This document shows positions 24,600 to 32,577 of a stretch of DNA of 64,000 nt, one piece after another. Under the pieces are notes generated by a model that did no database searches, was not told where the DNA came from, and was given only the letters and a program-made list of their open reading frames with translations. This stretch comes from DASPWW01 sp963841715 (GTDB lineage Bacteria > Actinomycetota > Thermoleophilia > Solirubrobacterales > 70-9). The translations under genes and the position numbers were made by a program. The stretch lies in the NCBI GenBank assembly GCA_963841715.1, contig CAWJDP010000001.1, forward strand, positions 124,001 through 188,000. The letters run 5' to 3'. Numbering within the stretch: position 1 is the first letter of the stretch; every line of letters begins with the position of its first letter.

Positions 24600-24890
24600 A
24601 TGTCGACCACGACCGTTGAGAGGCCGCGCTCGGCCGGTCCGGGCTCGGGGCTCGGGGGCAACTGGCTGGTGATCGTCCGCAACGACGATCACAACACCTT
24701 CGACCACGTCGCCGCGACGCTCGCGCGCGTGATCCCGGGGGTCAGCGTCGACCGCGGCTACCGGATCGCGGACGAGATACACAACTCCGGGCAGGCCGTC
24801 GTCTGGTCCGGTCCGCGCGAACCCGCCGAGCACTATTGGGAGCAGCTAGAGGCGGCGGGCCTTACGATGGCGCCGCTGGAGCAGCACTAG
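24600..24890 (+). CDS. clpS: ATP-dependent Clp protease adaptor ClpS
   Basis: A 96-residue ClpS-domain protein: W-L-V-I-V-R-N-D-D-H-N-T-F-D-H-V (residues about 22-37), where Asn-Asp-Asp is the N-degron-binding signature, then A-D-E-I-H-N-S-G-Q-A-V-V-W-S-G near 60 and a terminal helix. ClpS delivers N-end-rule substrates to ClpA/ClpC. The N-terminal 20 residues are a flexible Ser/Thr/Pro/Gly extension. No clp gene adjoins in the window. ATG 24600 follows TATCGT by 11 nt. Confidence 0.85.
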   Translation: MSTTTVERPRSAGPGSGLGGNWLVIVRNDDHNTFDHVAATLARVIPGVSVDRGYRIADEIHNSGQAVVWSGPREPAEHYWEQLEAAGLTMAPLEQH

Positions 24891-24906
24891 CCACCACGCT
24901 GTCGCG

Positions 24907-25071
24907 TTAGAGGTCACGGCGGGTCGGTAGGACGACGAGCCGGCCGCCGGCGCCCGGGGGAGAGCCCGGAAGCGCGGCGTGCGAGCGGTGCCTGCGCCGG
25001 CCGCGCAGTACGCGACCGAGGCGTCGCCTTGTGCCGCCGTCGTTGTTCCCGTTGGGGGTGTCGCTTGCCAT
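24907..25071 (-). CDS. Possible small basic protein (54 residues)
   Basis: An open frame from ATG 25071 to TAA in the 222-nt gap between clpS and the LysR gene. The peptide opens M-A-S-D-T-P-N-G-N-N-D-G-G-T and continues Arg-rich (R-R-R-L-G-R-V-L-R-G-R-R-R-H). It is divergent from the LysR gene, the usual geometry for a LysR target. High-GC DNA easily yields such frames, so reality is uncertain and no function is suggested. Confidence 0.22.
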   Translation of the reverse strand: MASDTPNGNNDGGTRRRLGRVLRGRRRHRSHAALPGSPPGAGGRLVVLPTRRDL

Positions 25072-25112
25072 GGGCGTCATCGTCGCCGAGCAGCGTCATA
25101 AGCGCAATATGG

Positions 25113-26006
25113 ATGGCGCGCGGCTCGTTCTCCGCCGCCGCCGCCGAGCTCCACCTCTCGCAGTCGGCGGTCAGCCAGCAGGTCGCGACGCTCGAGCGCG
25201 AGGTCGGGATGTCCTTGCTCGATCGCACCCGCGAGGGCCCACGGCTGACCGACGCCGGCCGCGCTCTCGTGGTTCACGCCGACGCCGTGATCGCGCGCCT
25301 CGACGAGGCCGAGCGCGAGCTCGAGGCGATCGCGGGGCTCGAGGGAGGGGAGCTGCGGGTGGCGAGCTTCCCAAGCGCGAGCGCGACGATCGTCACCGAG
25401 GCGGCGGCCAAGTTCGCGAAACGCTATCCGAAGGTGCGGCTCTCGCTCTCCGAGGACGAGCCCGAGGACGCTGTGCCGCGGCGGCTCCGCGCCGGCGAGC
25501 TCGACCTCGCGCTCGTCCTCGAGTACCCGATTGTGCCGATCGAGCCCGAGCGCGACCTCGAGCTGACGCTGCTTCTGACCGAGTCGATGCACCTCGCGGT
25601 TCCGCGCGACCATCCCCGCGCGGGCGAGGCGATCGTCGCGCTCACCGACCTAGCCGACGAGCCGTGGCTGTCCGGGGTCGGGCCGAGCTCGTGCCGCGAG
25701 GTCGTGGTGCGCGCGTGCCGCGAGGCGGGCTTCGACCCCGAGATCAGCTACGAGAGCGACGACTACGCGGTGCTCCAGGGCCTCGTCGCGGCGGGGCTTG
25801 GGGTGACGTTCCTGCCCGACCTCGCGCTGACGATGCTGCGCCCCGACCTCGTCGTCGTGCCGACGAAGCCCGAGGCGCCGAAGCGGCGGATCTGGGCCGC
25901 GACGCGGTCGGTTGGAGCGCGCTCGCCGGCGACCGACGCGATGGTCTCGATCCTCGCCGACGTCAGCGCTCGGACGGTTCCGAGCGAAGCGCGCGCCGCG
26001 GCCTGA
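25113..26006 (+). CDS. LysR-family regulator lacking the first helix of its DNA-binding domain
   Basis: A LysR-type regulator of 297 residues from ATG 25113. The winged helix appears only from R-G-S-F-S-A-A-A-A-E-L-H-L-S-Q-S-A-V-S-Q-Q-V. The usual 16-18 preceding residues (M-x-L-x-Q-L-R-x-F-x-x-V-A-E) are missing, and the in-frame DNA upstream does not encode them. The periplasmic-binding-like effector domain (about 75-290) is complete, with A-G-E-L-D-L-A-L-V and A-G-L-G-V-T-F-L-P. Either the 5' end was deleted or scrambled, or the assembly is wrong here. CATAAG (25098-25103) could be the -10. The target may be the divergent region or ccr-linked genes. Confidence 0.72.
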   Translation: MARGSFSAAAAELHLSQSAVSQQVATLEREVGMSLLDRTREGPRLTDAGRALVVHADAVIARLDEAERELEAIAGLEGGELRVASFPSASATIVTEAAAKFAKRYPKVRLSLSEDEPEDAVPRRLRAGELDLALVLEYPIVPIEPERDLELTLLLTESMHLAVPRDHPRAGEAIVALTDLADEPWLSGVGPSSCREVVVRACREAGFDPEISYESDDYAVLQGLVAAGLGVTFLPDLALTMLRPDLVVVPTKPEAPKRRIWAATRSVGARSPATDAMVSILADVSARTVPSEARAAA

Positions 26007-26017
26007 GCGGCGGCCGC

Positions 26018-26314
26018 TTACTCCTCGGCGGCGAGCAGCTTGTACCAGTCGGGGCTGACCGGCTTGTTGTAGAGGTTGAGGACGCGCTCGCGGATCTCGC
26101 ACAGCTCGTCCGAGAACCAGTAGCGCTCGAAGTCGGCGCGGTCCCTCCACGTCGCGGTCTGGCGGAAGTGGTGCGGATCGTCGATCGACCGGACGAGGGT
26201 CCAGCTCGAGGCGCCGAACGCCATCGCACGTGCCGCCGCGGGCCGCCATGCCTCGAGCCAGCGATCCGCCCGCGCCGGATGCACGTGCCACTCGATCACC
26301 GACACCTCGGGCAT
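26018..26314 (-). CDS. ABM-type dimeric alpha/beta-barrel protein
   Basis: A 98-residue protein of the antibiotic-biosynthesis-monooxygenase-like ferredoxin fold: E-W-H-V-H-P-A-R-A-D-R-W-L-E-A-W near the start, S-S-W-T-L-V-R-S-I-D-D-P-H-H-F, and A-D-F-E-R-Y-W-F-S-D-E-L. Such proteins range from cofactor-less monooxygenases to haem-degrading and dissociative sensor-like proteins; no diagnostic residue decides. ATG 26314 lies 7 nt after the ccr stop, so it is co-transcribed with ccr. It converges on the LysR gene with an 11-nt gap. Confidence 0.65.
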   Translation of the reverse strand: MPEVSVIEWHVHPARADRWLEAWRPAAARAMAFGASSWTLVRSIDDPHHFRQTATWRDRADFERYWFSDELCEIRERVLNLYNKPVSPDWYKLLAAEE

Positions 26315-26321
26315 CGTCCGG

Positions 26322-27578
26322 TCAGGCCCCGACCTCGGCGCGGATCGCGCCGGGCCCTTCGGCCTGCTTGCCCTGCTCCTCGTCGGTCGCGCCGACCATG
26401 ATCGAGATCTTCCCGAGGTGCTTGTTCTCGTGCAGCAGCTGGTGTGCCCCCGGGACGCCGTCGAAGCCCATCGCCTGCCACAGCACGGGGCGGATCTTGC
26501 CCTCGGCCATCAGCTGGTTGGCGCGCATGCACTCGTATGCGTTCGCGAAGTGCGAGCCGATGATCTGCTTCTGCCGCATCCACAGGTAGCGGACGTCGAA
26601 GTCGAGGGTGTACCCGGAGGTGGCGCCGCAGATCACGACCTTGCCGAACGGCTTGACCACGAATACCGAGGTCGGGAAGGTCGCCATCCCAACGTGCTCG
26701 AAGACGAAGTCCGGTGCGTCGCCGAGGATCTCCTTGACGCGCTTCGCGAACGCGCGCGAGACCTTGCTGCGCTCCTTCTCCTCCTGCTTCGACTCGCCGC
26801 CCTTGCGCATCATCCCCGCGAACTCGTTGCGGTCGATGTAGTCGACGGCGCCGAGCTGCTTCACGAGCTCGCCCTTCTCGGGCGAGGAGACGACGCCGAC
26901 CGCGTTCGCGCCTGACGCTTTGCAGAGCTGGGTCGCGAACACGCCGAGCCCGCCGGCCGCGCCCCAGATCAGGACGTTGTGCCCCGCCTGGAGCTTGCAT
27001 TGGTCGATCAGCATGCGGTATGCGGTGAAGTAGGTGAGCCCGTACGCGGAGGACTCGACCCAGGACAGGTTCGGGGGCTTCGGCAGCAGCTGCTGCGCCT
27101 GGACCTTCGTGAACTGGGCGAACGAGCCCCACGTCGTCTCGTAGCCCCAGATCTCCTGGCTCGGCGCCGCGAGCGGGTCGAGACCGTGCACCTCGACGTC
27201 CTCGTACGAGGCCTGGTTGCAGTGGATCACGACCTCGTCCCCCGGCTTCCACTTCGTGACGCCGGGGCCGACCTTCCAAACGACCCCTGAGGCGTCGGAG
27301 CCGCCGATGTGGTGGCCCCACTCGGGGTGGTCGCCGTATCCGAACACCGACACGGGCTTGCCAAGCGCCGCCCAGACGTTGTTGAAGTTGACGCCCGCGG
27401 CCATCACGCGGACGATGACCTCGAACGCGCCGGGCTCGGGGATCTCGATCTCCTCGACCTGGAACGCGTCCCTCGGCTCGCCCTCGCGATCCTCGCGGAT
27501 CACCCAGGCCGCCATCGTCTCGGGCAGCTCGCCCGGTTCGACGTCGAGCTTCGAGACCTCGGCTATGTCTACGGCCAC
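26322..27578 (-). CDS. ccr: Crotonyl-CoA carboxylase/reductase
   Basis: A 418-residue MDR-superfamily enzyme that reductively carboxylates crotonyl-CoA with NADPH and CO2 to (2S)-ethylmalonyl-CoA, the signature reaction of the ethylmalonyl-CoA pathway. Diagnostic parts are P-E-T-M-A-A-W-V-I-R, G-V-N-F-N-N-V-W-A-A-L-G (its Asn lines the CO2 pocket in characterised Ccr), HHIGGSDASGVVW, the W-G-Y-E-T-T-W-G-S-F-A-Q-F region, LIWGAAGGLGVFATQL for NADPH, and IIGSHFANAYE carrying the CO2-pocket His. Length and the insert after the Rossmann strand match Ccr, not plain quinone reductases. The start is GTG 27578 with GGAGGGAG just upstream. An ABM-fold gene follows. Confidence 0.92.
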   Translation of the reverse strand: MAVDIAEVSKLDVEPGELPETMAAWVIREDREGEPRDAFQVEEIEIPEPGAFEVIVRVMAAGVNFNNVWAALGKPVSVFGYGDHPEWGHHIGGSDASGVVWKVGPGVTKWKPGDEVVIHCNQASYEDVEVHGLDPLAAPSQEIWGYETTWGSFAQFTKVQAQQLLPKPPNLSWVESSAYGLTYFTAYRMLIDQCKLQAGHNVLIWGAAGGLGVFATQLCKASGANAVGVVSSPEKGELVKQLGAVDYIDRNEFAGMMRKGGESKQEEKERSKVSRAFAKRVKEILGDAPDFVFEHVGMATFPTSVFVVKPFGKVVICGATSGYTLDFDVRYLWMRQKQIIGSHFANAYECMRANQLMAEGKIRPVLWQAMGFDGVPGAHQLLHENKHLGKISIMVGATDEEQGKQAEGPGAIRAEVGA

Positions 27579-27666
27579 GCTTCTCCCTCCGGGTTGTGGG
27601 CGCGGCGCATCCTACCGGCAGAGGTCAGGTTCACGTCCGGAGTGGCGACTACCTTCGTGAGTCCTC

Positions 27667-28929
27667 ATGGAGGCATCCGAGAAGCAGCAACTTGGACTCG
27701 GGGACGATGCCGTCCGCGCCCTCGCCGACCGGATCGAGATCGAGCACCTGACGGTCACCGACGAGCGCGCCGCGCGCGTCGTCCGCGAGCGCGCCGAGGC
27801 TGGCCAGCCGCAGGCGCGAACGGTCGCCGACGCGATCGAGATCGGTGCCCGCGTGCTCGACCGCGAGGATGCGGCGGCGGAGGTCGACTACGTCCGGGCC
27901 GAGTTCGAGCGGCACGCCGCCGAGCTTCGCGACCGCCTCACGCGCACGATCGAGTCCGGCGACGAGCAGCTCGAGGAGCGGATCGCGGCGAGCTTCGACG
28001 GCGCCCGCGACGGCTCCGTACAGAAGGAGATCGAGGTGCGGCTGAGCGCCGCGCTCGAGGAGCAGCGCGCGGCGCTGCTGAAGCTGTTCTCGGCCGAGGA
28101 AGGCGCCAATCCCCTGTTCGACTTCAAGGACGCGATGGTCCGCGTCTATCGTGAGCTCGCCAACCGCCAGCAGTCCGAGGGCGAGGAGAACCGCAAGCGC
28201 ATCGACGAGTTGACCCGCGAGCTGGTCGAGCTCAAGGAGCGCGCGGACGCAGGCCGCCGGGTCGCGGAGGCGGAGGAGGCGGGGACGCGCAAGGGACGCA
28301 GCTTCGAGGAGCTCGTCCATGCGGAGCTCGAGCGCCTCGCGCAGGGACACGGCGACGCCGCCCATCACGTCGGCGACGAGAGCTCCGAGTCGGGTGGGAA
28401 GAAGGGCGACGTGGTCGTCGAGCTTGGCGCCTGCACGGGCCCGACCGTGGCGACGGTTGTATTCGAGGCCAAGAACCGCAAGCTGTCCAAGAACGACGCC
28501 TGGATCGAGCTCAACGCCGCGATGGCCGAGCGCGACGCGAGCTATGGGGTGCTCGTCGTCGCCGGCGCCGACAAGATCCCCTCCGGGCTCGAGGACCTGA
28601 CCGAGTACCAGGGCAACAAGATGATCGCGATGCTCGATCGCGAGGAGCCCGACCCGGACGCGCTACGGCTCCTGTACCGGTACGTGCGCGCGCGGGTCCT
28701 CGCGAGCGGATCGGCGGCGCTCGAGATTGACGCGGCCGGCGTTCGGGACGCCGCCGAGGAGGCCGCCGCGCGGCTGAAGGCAGCGAACCGGATCCGCAAG
28801 TCGCTCACGAACGTGACGACGAGCGCGGAGCGGGCCCGCGGCGACCTCGATGAGATGATCGCCGACGTCGAGCGCTCGCTGACGCGGATCGAGTCGCTGA
28901 TCGCCGCGGCCGACGAAGCGGCCGACTAG
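27667..28929 (+). CDS. Coiled-coil protein with a possible PD-(D/E)XK nuclease-like domain
   Basis: A 420-residue, highly charged protein. Residues about 75-210 form a long coiled coil rich in Glu/Arg. Residues about 220-310 change character: R-S-F-E-E-L-V-H-A-E-L, K-K-G-D-V-V-V-E-L, V-V-F-E-A-K-N-R-K-L-S-K and Y-G-V-L-V-V-A-G. The order helix-Glu, Asp, then E-x-K with hydrophobic strands is that of the restriction-endonuclease-like fold and recalls DUF2130/RmuC-type proteins. A helical tail ends the chain. It stands alone between the divergent ccr operon and a convergent lipoprotein gene. DNA binding or cleavage is inferred from the motif only. Confidence 0.65.
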   Translation: MEASEKQQLGLGDDAVRALADRIEIEHLTVTDERAARVVRERAEAGQPQARTVADAIEIGARVLDREDAAAEVDYVRAEFERHAAELRDRLTRTIESGDEQLEERIAASFDGARDGSVQKEIEVRLSAALEEQRAALLKLFSAEEGANPLFDFKDAMVRVYRELANRQQSEGEENRKRIDELTRELVELKERADAGRRVAEAEEAGTRKGRSFEELVHAELERLAQGHGDAAHHVGDESSESGGKKGDVVVELGACTGPTVATVVFEAKNRKLSKNDAWIELNAAMAERDASYGVLVVAGADKIPSGLEDLTEYQGNKMIAMLDREEPDPDALRLLYRYVRARVLASGSAALEIDAAGVRDAAEEAAARLKAANRIRKSLTNVTTSAERARGDLDEMIADVERSLTRIESLIAAADEAAD

Positions 28930-28930
28930 C

Positions 28931-29350
28931 TCAGGGGAGCAGCAGGTCGTTCTGGGACGAGGCCCGCTTGGGGCCGACGGTCAGCGTCACCGGGAACGCG
29001 CTCGAGTCCTTGCCGCCGCTGACCTCGTAGTCGCCGGCCTTGAGGTTCATCTTCAGGTCGTCGCTGACCGCGCCCGGCGGGATCGTCGAGCTCTCCTGGT
29101 GCACCGGTCCCTGGACGTCGAGGGCGACGTTCTGGTCGCTCTGGTTCGAGACTGTGAACCTGACGAGCCCGGCGCCGAACTTCTTCGGCGAGACCACGAT
29201 GTCGTGGTTGCCGACCCGCGTCGTGACGTCGATCGGCGCCGGCGGGCGAGGGTCATTCGGATGGTTGCTTGCCCCGCACCCGGTCACCGCCACGGCGCCA
29301 AGCAGGCCAACCACCGCTACGCACAGCCTCAGCGGCATGCTCCTCCTCAT
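28931..29350 (-). CDS. Small lipoprotein, cupredoxin-like
   Basis: A 139-residue protein with a type II signal peptide: basic M-R-R-S-M-P-L-R, a hydrophobic run and the lipobox V-T-G-C (Cys about residue 25). The mature domain is all-beta, with I-V-V-S-P-K-K-F-G-A-G-L-V-R-F-T-V-S-N-Q-S and later P-G-A-V-S-D-D-L-K-M-N-L-K-A-G-D-Y, the pattern of cupredoxin-like sandwiches. The copper-ligand His/Cys/Met set is not evident, so it is probably not an electron carrier. The ORF starts at ATG 29350 or 29338. It sits 66 nt downstream of ygfZ. Confidence 0.7.
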   Translation of the reverse strand: MRRSMPLRLCVAVVGLLGAVAVTGCGASNHPNDPRPPAPIDVTTRVGNHDIVVSPKKFGAGLVRFTVSNQSDQNVALDVQGPVHQESSTIPPGAVSDDLKMNLKAGDYEVSGGKDSSAFPVTLTVGPKRASSQNDLLLP

Positions 29351-29416
29351 CAGCGGGTCAAATCTAACCGAAGCGCAGGACCCGAGCCAGCGCCGAGCGT
29401 CGCCGCAGCCTGAATC

Positions 29417-30372
29417 TCAGAACGGAAGCTCGACGATCTCGGCGCCGATCGCATCCTCACCGACCTTGACGCGGTCGCCCGGGCCGGCCTCGCGGCGCAC
29501 GATCGCGAGCGCGATCGGACCGTGGGGGGGGAGAGGCAGGCGGTTCCGATTCGGCCGAGCTCGCGCCCGCCGTCGGCGAGCTCGATCGCGTCGCCGGCGC
29601 TCGTCGGCGCATCGAGCCGCAGCCCCCGAAGGTGGCGGTTCGGCTTGCCCTTGTAGTGCAGGCGCGCGACCGTCTCCTGGCCGATGTAGCACCCCTTCGT
29701 GAAGCTGACCGCGCGCTCGTCGATCCCCGCCTCGGCGGGGATCGTCCTCTCGTCCATCTCGGCGCCGAACCGCGGCCGCCCGGACTCGACGCGGGCGATC
29801 TCGGCCGCGTCCTCGCTGACCGCGACCGCGCCCGCCTCGATCAGCGCCCGCCGAACCGCAGCGCGGTCGCCGGCCGCGCAGCCGAAGTCGATGCCGAGGT
29901 CGGTCGCGATCGCCCTGCACACGGCGCCGTCGAGCTCGAGCTCGACGTGTGCGTACTCGGGGCGCAGCGCCTCGACTCCCGCCACCGCGGCGGCGCCGGG
30001 CCCGATCGCGGAGATCATCGCCGACTCGTCGGTGACGTCGTCGATTTCGAGCTCGCGGCCGATCCGGTAGCGGTCGAGGTGGCCGAGGACGCGCGGCGCG
30101 GCCACCGGCTCGGTGTCGAGCCAGATCTCGTCGTCGGCGATGCGCAGGACGCGCATGTCGCCCTGCATGTGGCCCTTGCGGTCGAGCAGCGCCGCGTAGC
30201 AGCCGCCGCCCGGCTCTAGTGAGTCGATCTCGTTCGTGAGCTGGCCCTCGAGGTAGTCGGCGGCGTCGGGCCCGCTGAACCGCAGCCGGGCGTGGACGCG
30301 ATCGACGAGACCCACCGACTCGCGCAGCGCGCGGTACTGGCCGTCGAGCTCGACTGTGGCTGCGGACGACAC
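29417..30372 (-). CDS. ygfZ: YgfZ/GcvT-like folate-binding protein, frame broken at an 8-G run
   Basis: A tetrahydrofolate-binding iron-sulfur-cluster maintenance protein. The family signature K-G-C-Y-I-G-Q-E is present (about residue 222), preceded by R-V-H-A-R-L-R-F-S-G-P-D-A and L-L-D-R-K-G-H-M-Q-G-D-M near the N-terminus. After R-I-G-T-A-C-L-S-P-P the frame reads nonsense, but the alternative frame continues sensibly (H-G-P-I-A-L-A-I-V-R-R-E to E-I-V-E-L-P-F) and stops at 29417. The switch lies in eight consecutive G (29524-29531, C on the coding strand), a classic indel site. Without correction the ORF would run to 29350. Start GTG 30372. Confidence 0.78.
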
Positions 30373-30431
30373 CTCGAATCGATTCTAGGCGGCGCACACA
30401 CGGCATTCGGGGCGCCTCGAGGACCGCGCGG

Positions 30432-30453
30432 AGATTTAGATATGGCAAAATCT
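30432..30453. promoter_or_regulatory. Candidate metal-regulator operator/promoter of mntR-mntH
   Basis: AGATTT (30432-30437) and AAATCT (30448-30453) are perfect inverted arms with a 10-nt AT-rich centre in very GC-rich surroundings. TATGGC (30441-30446) inside the dyad can serve as -10, putting transcription start at the TTG (30453). A DtxR/MntR dimer bound here would block its own promoter, giving Mn-dependent autorepression. Confidence 0.45.
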
Positions 30454-31199
30454 TGTTTGTGGTCGATCAAAATGACTCGGCGGTCGCCTCGCACCACGCC
30501 TCGCGCCCGGTCCAGCCGGGTCGTGGAACCGAGGCGGTCGAGGACTACGCGAAGGCGATCTTCGCGCTCGGCCAGCGCAATCAGGGCACGCCGGTCGCGA
30601 CCACGGTGCTCGCCGAGAGGCTCGGAGTCTCGCCCGCCTCGGTGACCGCGATGCTGAAGCGGATGGACGAGCAGGGTCTCGTCGTCCACGAGCCGTACCG
30701 CGGCGTGCGGCTGACCGACAACGGGGAGCGAATGGCGCTCGAGGTGATGCGCCATCACCGGCTGATCGAGGCCTATCTCGCCGACGCGCTGGGGATGCCG
30801 TGGGATCGCATCCACGCCGAGGCCGAGGTCCTCGAGCACTACATCTCCGAGGAGCTGGAGGAGCTGATCGCCCACGCGCTTGGCGAGCCTAGTCACGACC
30901 CTCACGGCGATCCGATCCCCGACCGCGATCTCTCGCTCAGCGACGAGCCCGCCGCCCCCCTGTCCGAGCTCGCTCCCGGCGCATCCGCCGTGTTCGCGCG
31001 CGTCTCCGACAGCGATCCATCGATGCTTCGCTATCTCGCCGAGCGCGGGATCCGCCCCGGCGTGCGCGTCGAGGTCACCGAGCGCACGCCGTTCGGGGGA
31101 CCGGTCGTGATCGTCGTCGCCGGCGAGGAGCACTCGGTCGGCGAGGAGCTCGCCGTGCGGATGCTCGTCGCCGAGCGCACCGGGACGAAGCGGGCATGA
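30453..31199 (+). CDS. mntR: DtxR/MntR-family metal-dependent repressor
   Basis: A 248-residue regulator. The N-terminal winged helix (V-E-D-Y-A-K-A-I-F-A-L, V-L-A-E-R-L-G-V-S-P-A-S-V-T-A-M-L-K-R-M) is followed by the dimer/metal domain with M-R-H-H-R-L-I-E-A-Y-L and W-D-R-I-H-A-E-A-E-V-L-E-H-Y-I-S, whose His/Glu residues bind metal, and a C-terminal FeoA/SH3-like domain (about 175-240). Coupling to an NRAMP transporter by ATGA overlap points to manganese, so MntR, but iron specificity (IdeR-like, which also has the third domain) is not excluded. Start is TTG 30453 or GTG 30459; the preceding -10-like element suggests a leaderless mRNA. Confidence 0.85.
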   Translation: MFVVDQNDSAVASHHASRPVQPGRGTEAVEDYAKAIFALGQRNQGTPVATTVLAERLGVSPASVTAMLKRMDEQGLVVHEPYRGVRLTDNGERMALEVMRHHRLIEAYLADALGMPWDRIHAEAEVLEHYISEELEELIAHALGEPSHDPHGDPIPDRDLSLSDEPAAPLSELAPGASAVFARVSDSDPSMLRYLAERGIRPGVRVEVTERTPFGGPVVIVVAGEEHSVGEELAVRMLVAERTGTKRA

Positions 31200-32551
31200 G
31201 CGCGCCGCTCGACACCGGCACGGTTGAGCGCGAGCCGGAGACCGAGCAGGAGCACTCGCACGAGCTCGATGTCGAGACCGTCCTCCCGGGAGAGGCGGCG
31301 GTCGCAACCGCCGCGCGCGCCTCACTCGACGGGCGCAGGCGGGGCCCGATCCGCGTCTGGCCGTTCCTCGGGCCTGCGTTCATCGCCGCGGTCGCGTATA
31401 TCGACCCCGGGAACTTCGCGACCAACATCGCGGGGGGCGCCAAGTACGGCTACCTGCTGCTGTGGGTCGTCGTCGCGGCGAACCTGATCGCGATGGTCGT
31501 CCAGACCCAGTCGGCGAAGCTTGGGATCGCGACCGGACGCAACCTGCCGGAGCTGTGCAGGGAGCTGTTTCCGCGCCCCACGTCGATCGGGTTGTGGCTC
31601 CAGGCCGAGGTCGTCGCGATGGCGACCGACATCGCCGAGGTCGTCGGCGCCGCGCTCGGCCTCAACCTGCTGTTCGGGATCCCGCTGTTCGTCGCCGGGC
31701 TGATCGCGGGGGCGGGCGCGTTCGCGATCCTCGCCCTGCAGCAGATGGGGTTCAGGCGTCTCGAGGCCGGGATCGCGGCGCTCAGCGGCGTCGTCGTCGC
31801 GGCGTTTGTGTTCGAGCTCGTCTCGGCGAGCCCGGACGCGGCGGAGGCGGGGCGACACCTCCTCATCCCGGGATTCTCCGGCACCGAGAGCATTCTGCTC
31901 GCGACGGGGATCATCGGCGCGACGGTGATGCCGCACGTCGTCTACCTGCACTCGGCGCTGACGCAGCGGCGGATCGTCGGACGCAATGCGCGCGAGCGCC
32001 GCCAGATCCTCCGCTTCGAGCGCATCGACGTCGTCATCGCGATGAGCCTCGCGGGCGTCGTCAACCTCTCGATGATGCTCGTCGCCGCGGCGCTGTTTCA
32101 CGGCACCGAGCTCGCGGGCGTCGACACGATCCAGGGCGCCTACGACGGCTTCAAGACCGCGGTTTCGGACAACGCGGCGACCGTGTTCGGGATCGCCCTG
32201 CTCGCCTCCGGGTTCGCCTCGTCTTCGGTCGGGACGATGGCGGGCCAGGTCGTGATGCAGGGCTTCATCCGGCGGCGAATCCCGATCTTCCTTCGCCGCG
32301 CGTTGACGCTCGCGCCGGCGCTGTTCGTGCTCGCGATCGGATTCAACCCCACCGACGCCCTCGTGATCAGCCAGGTCGTGCTCTCGTTCGGGATCCCGTT
32401 CGCGCTCGTGCCGCTGGTCCTGATCGCGCGACGTCGCGACGTCATGGGCGCGCTCGCGAACCCGGCCTGGCTGTCGACCCTCGCGAGCGTGCTCGCGGCG
32501 ATGATCATCGGCCTGAACGTGTTCCTGCTCGAGCAGGTCTTCCTCAGCTAG
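31196..32551 (+). CDS. mntH: NRAMP-family Mn2+ transporter
   Basis: A 451-residue integral membrane protein with about 11 predicted helices. The metal-site motif D-P-G-N-F-A-T-N lies in the first helix (about residue 63) and V-M-P-H-V-V-Y-L-H-S in helix 6, both invariant in the NRAMP/MntH family; proton-coupled Mn2+ (or Fe2+) uptake is the family role. An extra acidic N-terminal extension of about 45 residues precedes the first helix. The ATG overlaps the mntR stop (ATGA), making a two-gene operon in which the repressor senses the imported metal. Confidence 0.92.
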   Translation: MSAPLDTGTVEREPETEQEHSHELDVETVLPGEAAVATAARASLDGRRRGPIRVWPFLGPAFIAAVAYIDPGNFATNIAGGAKYGYLLLWVVVAANLIAMVVQTQSAKLGIATGRNLPELCRELFPRPTSIGLWLQAEVVAMATDIAEVVGAALGLNLLFGIPLFVAGLIAGAGAFAILALQQMGFRRLEAGIAALSGVVVAAFVFELVSASPDAAEAGRHLLIPGFSGTESILLATGIIGATVMPHVVYLHSALTQRRIVGRNARERRQILRFERIDVVIAMSLAGVVNLSMMLVAAALFHGTELAGVDTIQGAYDGFKTAVSDNAATVFGIALLASGFASSSVGTMAGQVVMQGFIRRRIPIFLRRALTLAPALFVLAIGFNPTDALVISQVVLSFGIPFALVPLVLIARRRDVMGALANPAWLSTLASVLAAMIIGLNVFLLEQVFLS

Positions 32552-32577
32552 CCAATCGCGCGAGGTAGGCTTCGTGC

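Noticed and set aside
25031..26401. 456-residue plus-strand frame overlapping the LysR gene
   Set aside because: Arg/Gly/Asp-rich shadow in another frame; the LysR frame has unmistakable domain motifs.
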